Of a stretch of DNA of 39,411 nt, positions 17,610 through 23,686 are shown one piece after another. The stretch is from a bacterium (GTDB lineage: Bacteria; Hydrothermota; UBA3073; JACQXS01; JAQTXJ01), in the NCBI GenBank assembly GCA_028688815.1, contig JAQTXJ010000018.1:1-39411 (forward strand), read 5' to 3'. The first letter of the stretch is position 1. Each line of letters begins with the position of its first letter. The translations under genes were made by a program, and so were the position numbers. Below the pieces are notes generated by a model. It did not search any database, was not told the origin of the DNA, and saw only the letters and a program-made list of their open reading frames with translations.

Positions 17610-18845
17610 TTATTTATTATAAACCGGGAAACTCTTGCACAATTCTTTAACTTCTGTCCCTACTTTTTTGATTGTGTTTTCATCTCCGGGATTGGTTAAT
17701 ATCTTATCTATCCAGTTACATATTTTTTTAATTTCCGGTTCTTTCATCCCTCTTGTAGTAGCGGCAGGAGTACCTATTCTTATCCCGGATGTAATAAGCG
17801 GTTTTTCCGGGTCATAAGGTATGGTATTACGATTGACGATTATGCTTGCTTTAGTAAGTACGTCTTCCGCATCCCTGCCCGTTATTTTTTTACTTCTCAA
17901 ATCCACAAGTAAAAGATGCGTATCGGTTCCATCGGCTACAAGCCTATACCCTAATTTTTTAAATTCATTTTCAAAAGTTTTCGCATTGAGTAAAACCTGA
18001 TTAATGTAACCTTTGAATTCAGGTTCCAGTGCTTCTTTAAAACAAACGGCTTTGGCGGCAATTGTATGCATATGCGGTCCGCCGTGTATCCCCGGGAATA
18101 CCCATTTGTCAATATTTTCTGCCCATTTGGATTTGCACATTATCATCGCAGAACGGGGGCCCCTTAATGATTTGTGAGTTGTAGTGGTAACGACGTCTGC
18201 ATAAGGGATAGGTGACTGATGTAAACCTGCGGCAACAATACCTGCAATGTGAGCCATATCGGTTACGAGATATGCGCCTACTTTATCTGCGATTTCACGG
18301 AATTTATCAAATTGTATTTTTCTTGAATAGGCGGAAGCACCACAAATTATGATTTTAGGCTTTTCGGCTTCCGCGAGTTTTAATATATTGGAATAATTTA
18401 AAGTTTCTGTATCTCTTTCTACTTGATAATTAACACTTTTGAACCACTTCCCGGAAAAACTAACCGAATATCCATGTGACAGATGTCCACCGTGAGGTAA
18501 TGCAAGCCCCATTATCGTATCGCCAAAATTGGCAAGAGAAAAGAAAGTTGCCATATTGGCAGGAACGCCCGATAATGGCTGGACGTTTACATGGTCTGAA
18601 CCAAATAATTTTTTTGCTCTATCTACTGCAATTTCTTCCACTTTGTCGACAAATTCGCAACCACCATAATATCTTCTGTGCGGGTAGCCTTCTGCATATT
18701 TGTTTTGAAGCAATGACCCTTGCGCAGCCAAAACCGCCTTAGACGGATAATTTTCGGAAGCAATTAAATTTAGAGTATTCTCTTCGCGACCGGCTTCTCC
18801 CTGAATCGCATCTGTAATCTCAGGATCAAAATTCTTTAATTCCAT
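17610..18845 (-). CDS. glyA: Serine hydroxymethyltransferase
   Basis: PLP enzyme that interconverts serine and glycine with transfer of a one-carbon unit to tetrahydrofolate, in the cytoplasm. The 411 residues match the bacterial length. The PLP lysine is Lys225 in TTTTHK (220-225), with SLRGPRSAMI after it, and DMAHIAG (197-203) holds the cofactor-binding Asp. The N-terminal NLIASENYPS and YAEGYPHRRYYGG are signature motifs. The ATG has a GGGAGG Shine-Dalgarno and a promoter upstream. It leads a run of five minus-strand genes whose next members are envelope proteins, an odd mix of metabolism and surface functions. Confidence 0.97.
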   Translation of the reverse strand: MELKNFDPEITDAIQGEAGREENTLNLIASENYPSKAVLAAQGSLLQNKYAEGYPHRRYYGGCEFVDKVEEIAVDRAKKLFGSDHVNVQPLSGVPANMATFFSLANFGDTIMGLALPHGGHLSHGYSVSFSGKWFKSVNYQVERDTETLNYSNILKLAEAEKPKIIICGASAYSRKIQFDKFREIADKVGAYLVTDMAHIAGIVAAGLHQSPIPYADVVTTTTHKSLRGPRSAMIMCKSKWAENIDKWVFPGIHGGPHMHTIAAKAVCFKEALEPEFKGYINQVLLNAKTFENEFKKLGYRLVADGTDTHLLLVDLRSKKITGRDAEDVLTKASIIVNRNTIPYDPEKPLITSGIRIGTPAATTRGMKEPEIKKICNWIDKILTNPGDENTIKKVGTEVKELCKSFPVYNK

Positions 18846-18867
18846 AATATCCTCCCATTATGCCTTT

Positions 18868-18895
18868 AAACTAAAATAGGGTGCGAAATTGTCAA
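18868..18895 (-). promoter_or_regulatory. glyA promoter
   Basis: On the minus strand TTGACA (18895-18890) is followed after 16 bp by TAGTTT (18873-18868), then a GGGAGG ribosome-binding site before the ATG. Back to back with the promoter at 18920. Confidence 0.5.
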
Positions 18896-18919
18896 GAAAT
18901 AAAAAAGAAGTTTTTTCTA

Positions 18920-18948
18920 TTGACAAAAGCATCAAATGTTAACATAAC
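18920..18948 (+). promoter_or_regulatory. Promoter of the 19058 exported-protein gene
   Basis: TTGACA (18920-18925), 17-bp spacer, CATAAC (18943-18948). The -35 boxes of this promoter and of glyA face away from each other only 24 bp apart. Confidence 0.5.
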
Positions 18949-19057
18949 ATATTTATAGATGGAAAAGTTAAAATTAGTTGTTAATTCTCTATGTAATTCA
19001 GTATTTTGGTTATTTTGGTAAAAATAAAGTTGATAGATAATTGACAGGAGGGGGGAA

Positions 19058-20092
19058 ATGAAAAAAGTTATAGTAATTGCAAGTTTAGTAATAAGCATAA
19101 GTTCAGCAGTATTTGCTCAGATAGTAGTAGATTCTTCAGACATTGTTCAGGCAATAGGGACGACCACGATAATAAATGGTATTGATTCTGTTACAATTAA
19201 TTTGGGAACAACCGGTGGACCACAGGTGTGGGATTTTACGACACAACCAATGGGCAATAATAACACTCAAAATAGTATAGTAAATGCTAACGCCACGCCA
19301 TTCAACGATTCATTCCCTACGTCTAATATAACATATCAAAAAATTAAATATGCAGACTCTTCTGCAGATACTTCTTATCAATATGAAAGACTGACAAAGG
19401 ATTCTATGCTAACTCTTGGCGGGGGTGTTTTCCTAGATAGTGCTTCGTATTTCGTTGTTCTTCATCCTGTTAGTTATAAACCACTGCCGATGACGTATAA
19501 TAATAGCTGGGTAGACCACTATACATATAAGTATACGGATTATAACTTAAGATATGATTATTATGGGCACAGTACGATAGATGCTTACGGGAAAATAAAA
19601 ATTCCTTACGGCGAATTTAACTGCCTGCGAATAAGTACGCTAGATACTGTATTTTTATGTTTAGAGTCTCTCTTTTATTATGATACCTTAGTAACAAATA
19701 CTTATTCTTTTGTTACAGAGAATTACGGGAGTGTTGCAGAAGTGGTTTTACGTGTTGATTCTACGGATAGTGTTTATAGTTTATCACGTTTAACTTCTTT
19801 TACCGGAATAGAAGAAAGTAATTTAAAACTTCCGAGTGTACCATTATCTATTTCCCCAAATCCTTTTCCCCTGTCAACGGTTATAAAATATCAGATACCG
19901 GCAGACAGCAGGGTTTCATTAAATATTTATGACATTTCAGGCAAAATAGTCAAAACTCTTGTTAACGAAGAAAAACAACGCGGAAGTTACAGTATAAATT
20001 TTAATTCAAAAGACTATCCTGCAGGTATATATTTTGCGAAGTTCAAGGCAGGAGACTATAAAGAGACGAAGAAGTTGATATTAATGAAGTAG
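19058..20092 (+). CDS. Exported protein with C-terminal sorting domain
   Basis: 344 residues. A clear signal peptide (MKKVIVIASLVISISSAVFAQ, cleavage after AFA-type motif) is followed by a ~240-residue beta-rich domain of unknown function and, from about residue 265, the sorting domain: SISPNPF, LNIYDISGKIVKTLV, AGIYFAKF and a Lys-rich end. It is a paralogue of the 34244-35305 protein: both have the VWDFTT/IWDFTS segment and the YGxxKIPYGxFxCLR motif. The start is supported by a very strong GGAGGGGGGA Shine-Dalgarno. No catalytic motif is recognised. Confidence 0.85.
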   Translation: MKKVIVIASLVISISSAVFAQIVVDSSDIVQAIGTTTIINGIDSVTINLGTTGGPQVWDFTTQPMGNNNTQNSIVNANATPFNDSFPTSNITYQKIKYADSSADTSYQYERLTKDSMLTLGGGVFLDSASYFVVLHPVSYKPLPMTYNNSWVDHYTYKYTDYNLRYDYYGHSTIDAYGKIKIPYGEFNCLRISTLDTVFLCLESLFYYDTLVTNTYSFVTENYGSVAEVVLRVDSTDSVYSLSRLTSFTGIEESNLKLPSVPLSISPNPFPLSTVIKYQIPADSRVSLNIYDISGKIVKTLVNEEKQRGSYSINFNSKDYPAGIYFAKFKAGDYKETKKLILMK

Positions 20093-20282
20093 ATCCCAGC
20101 GGAGCCGGATAAGCAGAACTAATCAAGCCAAAGCTGGAAAAGTCCAGCTAAACGAAGAAATTAATTTTGATGAAATAAAGCAGGGAATTAGAGAAAGTTT
20201 TTTATCAAGAATCCCACTTTTGGGATGGTTGGCGCTTAGTGTTTTTGCAGCAAATTATTTCCTGTTTCTGATTTACAAAAAC
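20093..20282. other. Repeat-containing intergenic gap
   Basis: Holds a repeat piece with a 7-bp hairpin (AGCTGGA 20132-20138 with TCCAGCT 20143-20149), the relic gene end at 20152-20178 and a weak ATCCCA/TGGGAT hairpin near 20209-20224. No complete gene is seen; a hydrophobic reading frame (about 20150-20309) has no in-frame start codon upstream of its hydrophobic part. Confidence 0.6.
20152..20178 (+). pseudogene. Relic 3' end of a sorting-domain gene
   Basis: These 27 bases encode TKKLILMK and a stop, the same peptide as the true end of the neighbouring gene at 20066-20092. The two copies differ at six positions, all synonymous third bases. An in-frame stop directly precedes this copy, so it is a severed tail separated from the gene by a 59-bp repeat-like segment. 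Confidence 0.6.
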
Positions 20283-20310
20283 TTGACAGTTGTGCTTTTT
20301 TTGACATAAT
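20283..20310 (+). promoter_or_regulatory. Promoter of the BtuF-type gene
   Basis: TTGACA (20283-20288), 16-bp spacer, CATAAT (20305-20310). The expected transcription start is only about 5 nt before the ATG at 20322 and no Shine-Dalgarno is present, so the mRNA is probably leaderless or nearly so. No riboswitch fits in such a leader. Confidence 0.6.
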
Positions 20311-20321
20311 CCTCTTTACTA

Positions 20322-21404
20322 ATGAATTTAATATTTGTTGCTCTTTTATTTGTTGTAAACCCATATCCCCAAAGGATAATATCGTTAGGCCCTGTTATTA
20401 CGGAAGAAATTTATCTTCTTGAGGCAAACGACAAACTCGTTGGGAATACCATATATTGCCAAATTCCGCAGGATGCACAAAAAAAAGAAAAAATAGGAAC
20501 ATTAATGGAAATAAACATAGAAAAAATCGTATCCCTTAAACCGGATATAGTTTTAGCTATCCCATTGAATAATCCTAAACAATTAGAAAAACTTAAAAAT
20601 ATGGGAATAAAAGTGATTAACTTTTCTTCTCCGGAAAATTTTCAACAAATATGCGAAGATTTTTTGAAATTAGGAGATATCGTAGGCAAAGAATTTGAAT
20701 CAATGGAGATTATCAATCAGACATCAGAAAAAATAGATTCTATTTGTAAGCAAGTTGAAAACTTGCCAAAGCCTAAAGTTTTCATTGAAGTAGGAGCGAA
20801 TCCATTATTTACGGCTCCCAAGCATTCTTTTATACATAATCTTATAGAACTTGGAGGGGGCATTAACATCGGTGAGGATACAAAAAATGGTCTATACAGC
20901 AGGGAGAAAGTTTTAAAACAAAATCCCGATATAATAATTATTATAACTATGGGAGTTGTCGGAGAACAGGAAAAAGAAATATGGCAAAAATACAAAACTA
21001 TAAATGCAGTGAAAAATAATAAAATATATGTTCTTGATTCTTACAGATATTGCAGTCCTACGCCTGTGGTTTTTGTTGAGGCGCTGGAAGAATTGGTTGG
21101 TATTTTTCATCCTGAAATTTGCTTGAAGAAGACGGAAATTCTTAATGAAAATATTATTTGTAAATTAGCAGCAGACTTGGCAAATCAAGAATGCGAGAAA
21201 ATTTATGGAACCCATCCGTTTTTGCCCGAGCATTATAAAGCGGAGTTTTCAGGAGAAAGATGGGAATGGGGGCATATTGACGCTGCGGGAATTAAAGGTT
21301 ATTCTGCGGAAGTATCTTTTAAAAAAGACGGAACGGATAAAAAAGTTCAGGTTTTCTTTAGCACGGATAGACTTAATAGTACACAAAGAAAGGGGATAAA
21401 GTAA
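20322..21404 (+). CDS. BtuF/FecB-type substrate-binding protein with extra C-terminal domain
   Basis: Periplasmic binding protein of a metal-chelate importer (cobalamin, haem or siderophore). Residues ~17-268 form a TroA-like type III binding fold: RIISLGPVITEEIYLL, GTLMEINIEKIVSLKPDIVLA, VFIEVGANPLFTA and NNKIYVLDSYRY are typical. The signal peptide is short (MNLIFVALLFVVNPYPQ). A C-terminal extension of ~85 residues (about 275-360), with HPFLPEHYKAEFSGERWEW, GIKGYSAEVSFKKDG and VQVFFSTDRL, is not part of the normal family and looks like a separate small domain of unknown function. The permease and ATPase genes follow on the same strand. The ligand cannot be assigned. Confidence 0.87.
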   Translation: MNLIFVALLFVVNPYPQRIISLGPVITEEIYLLEANDKLVGNTIYCQIPQDAQKKEKIGTLMEINIEKIVSLKPDIVLAIPLNNPKQLEKLKNMGIKVINFSSPENFQQICEDFLKLGDIVGKEFESMEIINQTSEKIDSICKQVENLPKPKVFIEVGANPLFTAPKHSFIHNLIELGGGINIGEDTKNGLYSREKVLKQNPDIIIIITMGVVGEQEKEIWQKYKTINAVKNNKIYVLDSYRYCSPTPVVFVEALEELVGIFHPEICLKKTEILNENIICKLAADLANQECEKIYGTHPFLPEHYKAEFSGERWEWGHIDAAGIKGYSAEVSFKKDGTDKKVQVFFSTDRLNSTQRKGIK

Positions 21405-21453
21405 AAAGTAGTTAGGTAGATGTGGGAGAGATTTTCTATTCCCGATAGATAAT

Positions 21454-21479
21454 CATCCCGCCAAACAGAAGGCGGGATG
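21454..21479 (+). repeat. Hairpin between binding-protein and permease genes
   Basis: CATCCCGCC (21454-21462) and GGCGGGATG (21471-21479) form a perfect 9-bp stem with an 8-nt loop. No T-run follows, so it is not a classical terminator. It may stabilise the upstream message or be a repeat remnant. Confidence 0.6.
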
Positions 21480-22514
21480 TTACAATCAGACAATATGAAG
21501 AGCAAGGTATTTCGCTGGAGCATACTTGTAATAGTTTTAATAATAATCCTTTTAGTAGTTAGTCTGTTATCCCTCTGTATTGGTTCAACCGGTATGTCAT
21601 TTGACAAGATTGTGCCGTTGGTTTTAGGAGATAAAAGTTCCATAGAACACAGTATTGTTTTTGATATACGATTGCCGCGAGTTATTTTAGGGTTTGCTGT
21701 TGGCAGCGCATTATCCGTTGCAGGTGTTATTTTGCAGGGACTGTTCCGCAATCCGCTTGTTGAACCTTATACGCTTGGAATTTCAGGAGGAGCTGCACTT
21801 GGCATATGTCTGAATATTGTTCTGGGAATGTATAAAATAATGGGAGTTTTGTCTTTGCCGTTTGTGGGATTTGCAGGAGCTCTTATTGTTATTTTATTTG
21901 TATATTTTCTCAGCATAAAAAAAGGAATAATGAAAATTCAGGAACTTCTTTTAACCGGGGTAATGATAAGTTTTATTACGTCTTCCCTGATTATGCTTAT
22001 TATGGCTGTTTCGCGGGTGGAAAATCTCCAGGAAATTATTTTCTGGATAATGGGGTCTCTGGAAGAACCAAACTGGGTCCTTATAAAAGCGGTATTGGTA
22101 ATATCCGTTATGGGAATTGTAATTGCATCTTTCTTTGCGATAGCCCTTAATGCTCTTGCTTTAGGAGAAGAATCTGCATCACATCTTGGCGTAAATGTGG
22201 AAAAAACAAAAAAGATACTTTTTGTTTTAGCGTCGTTGCTTACGGGCTTTAGCGTGTCGGTAACCGGAATAATCGGATTCGTCGGGTTGGTTATTCCGCA
22301 TTTTGTCCGTATGTTTGTGGGGGGGGACCACCGAATATTAATTATTGCGTCTGCAATTGTCGGGGGAACATTTCTTATATTGTGTGATACTCTTGCAAGA
22401 ACTATTATCTCTCCGTTAGAATTACCTGTAGGAGTTATTACGGGTATTATTGGCGGTATAATATTTATCTATTTTATTAGTAAAAAACGTATGTTGTTAG
22501 GAAATAAAAACTAA
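21477..22514 (+). CDS. FecCD/BtuC-family ABC permease
   Basis: Membrane subunit of the importer, up to 345 residues, with about ten hydrophobic helices. Typical motifs are IRLPRVILGFAVGSALSVAG, LQGLFRNPLVEPYTLGISGGA and the cytoplasmic coupling region LGEESASHLGVNVEKTKK, followed by GIIGFVGLVIPHFVRMFVG. The first ATG lies inside the 21454-21479 hairpin; the next in-frame ATG (21495, MKSKVFRWSIL) is the more likely start. It forms an operon with the binding protein upstream and the ATPase downstream, although 376 bp of repeats intervene before the latter. Confidence 0.93.
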   Translation: MLQSDNMKSKVFRWSILVIVLIIILLVVSLLSLCIGSTGMSFDKIVPLVLGDKSSIEHSIVFDIRLPRVILGFAVGSALSVAGVILQGLFRNPLVEPYTLGISGGAALGICLNIVLGMYKIMGVLSLPFVGFAGALIVILFVYFLSIKKGIMKIQELLLTGVMISFITSSLIMLIMAVSRVENLQEIIFWIMGSLEEPNWVLIKAVLVISVMGIVIASFFAIALNALALGEESASHLGVNVEKTKKILFVLASLLTGFSVSVTGIIGFVGLVIPHFVRMFVGGDHRILIIASAIVGGTFLILCDTLARTIISPLELPVGVITGIIGGIIFIYFISKKRMLLGNKN

Positions 22515-22885
22515 TCGCAAGCAAGATGCTTACTTTACAATGAAATCGCAAGCAAGATGCTTACTTTACAATGAAATCGCAAGCAAGATGCTTACTTTAC
22601 AGTGAAATCGCAAGCAGGATGCTTGCTTTACAGTGAAATCGCAAGCAAGATGCTTACTTTACAGTGAAATCGCAAGCAGGATGCTTGCTTTACAGTGAAA
22701 TCGCAAGCAAGATGCTTACTTTACAATGAAATCGCAAGCAAGATGCTTACTTTACAATGAAATCGCAAGCAAGATGCTTGCTTTACAATGAAATCGCAAG
22801 CAAGATGCTTACTTTACAATGAAATCGCAAGCAAGATGCTTACTTTACAATGAAATCGCAAGCAAGATGCTTGCTTTACAATGAA
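22514..22885 (+). repeat. Twelve tandem 31-bp hairpin repeats
   Basis: Exactly 12 head-to-tail copies of a 31-bp unit fill the gap between the permease stop codon and the ATPase start. Each unit contains GCAAGCA-AGA-TGCTTGC, a 7-bp stem with a 3-nt loop, or a version ending TGCTTAC with one mismatch, followed by TTTACAATGAA. Units differ at only three positions (AAG/AGG, TTA/TTG, CAA/CAG): units 4 and 6 have GGA and TTG, 9 and 12 have TTG, 3-6 have CAG. There are no spacers, so it is not CRISPR. The period is not a multiple of three, so no continuous protein is encoded. Confidence 0.98.
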
Positions 22886-22890
22886 ATAAA

Positions 22891-23670
22891 ATGCTGGAAA
22901 TAAAAAATCTTATTTCAGGATATGATTCCATTCCCGTAATAAAAGATATTAATTTAAAAATAATCGAAGGAGACATTTGCGGGATAATCGGTCCCAATGG
23001 TTCGGGAAAAACAACGTTAATTAAAGTCATAACTAAAATCCTTCCCCTCTGGAAAGGAGAAATACTTTTTGAAAATAAAAATATACATCATATAAAAATT
23101 AATGAATTGGCAAAGAAAATAGCCGTGGTTTCGCACGGGCAGGAATATGCGTTTAATATGACGGTAGAGGATTTTGTGTTGTTAGGTAGGATACCTTATC
23201 GCCAAAAATTTCAATTCTGGGAAACAAAAAAAGACGAACAAATAATTACGGAATCAATGGAGTTAACGGAGACAGTTGTTTTTAGAAATAAGTTTATGAA
23301 TGAATTAAGCGAGGGAGAAAAACAGCTTATATGTATTGCGCAAGCTTTAACACAGGAACCTAAATTACTTATATTGGATGAACCGACTGCTCATCTTGAT
23401 ATAAATCATCAGGTGAAAATTTTGAATTTAATAAGAAAGTTAAATCAAAAAAATGGACTCACTGTAATAATGGTTTTGCACGACCTAAATCTGGCAAGCG
23501 AGTACTGTAATAAGTTAATCCTTTTAAATAAGGGATGTCTTTATAAAACAGGTTTGCCTGAAGAGGTGTTAACCGGTGAGATTATTGAAGATGTCTATAA
23601 TACAAAAGTATTGGTTAAAGAAAATCCTATTTCTTCAAAGCCTTATGTTTTTGTAGTTCCAACGCCCTAA
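22891..23670 (+). CDS. ABC importer ATPase, BtuD/FecE type
   Basis: ATP-hydrolysing subunit of the cobalamin/siderophore-type importer. 259 residues with Walker A GPNGSGKTT (34-42), a signature motif LSEGEKQ (139-145, canonical LSGGE with the second Gly replaced by Glu), Walker B LLILDEP (159-165) and the switch His in MVLHDLN. The ATG is 5 bp after the last 31-bp repeat and has no Shine-Dalgarno, so its translation may depend on the repeats or on leaderless starts. It ends 16 bp from the convergent Kelch gene. Confidence 0.94.
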   Translation: MLEIKNLISGYDSIPVIKDINLKIIEGDICGIIGPNGSGKTTLIKVITKILPLWKGEILFENKNIHHIKINELAKKIAVVSHGQEYAFNMTVEDFVLLGRIPYRQKFQFWETKKDEQIITESMELTETVVFRNKFMNELSEGEKQLICIAQALTQEPKLLILDEPTAHLDINHQVKILNLIRKLNQKNGLTVIMVLHDLNLASEYCNKLILLNKGCLYKTGLPEEVLTGEIIEDVYNTKVLVKENPISSKPYVFVVPTP

Positions 23671-23686
23671 GTGCGAATTTTCTCTA

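Noticed and set aside
18892-19098. 68-codon minus-strand frame between glyA and the 19058 gene
   Set aside because: It covers two promoters and the start of the 19058 gene; composition is that of AT-rich intergenic DNA.
20150-20309. Hydrophobic frame (FLSRIPLLGWLALSVFAANYF) in the gap before the importer genes
   Set aside because: It looks protein-like but has no in-frame ATG, GTG or ribosome-binding site before the hydrophobic part, and its end overlaps the promoter at 20283-20310.
20093-20321. Cobalamin riboswitch before the BtuF-type gene
   Set aside because: The best promoter leaves a leader of only a few bases and no B12-box-like sequence is seen.
21454-21479. Terminator between binding-protein and permease genes
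   Set aside because: Perfect stem but no T-run on the plus strand, and the operon continues; kept only as a hairpin.
22514-22885. Possible CRISPR array
   Set aside because: Units are head to tail with no unique spacers and no cas genes nearby; it is a simple tandem repeat.
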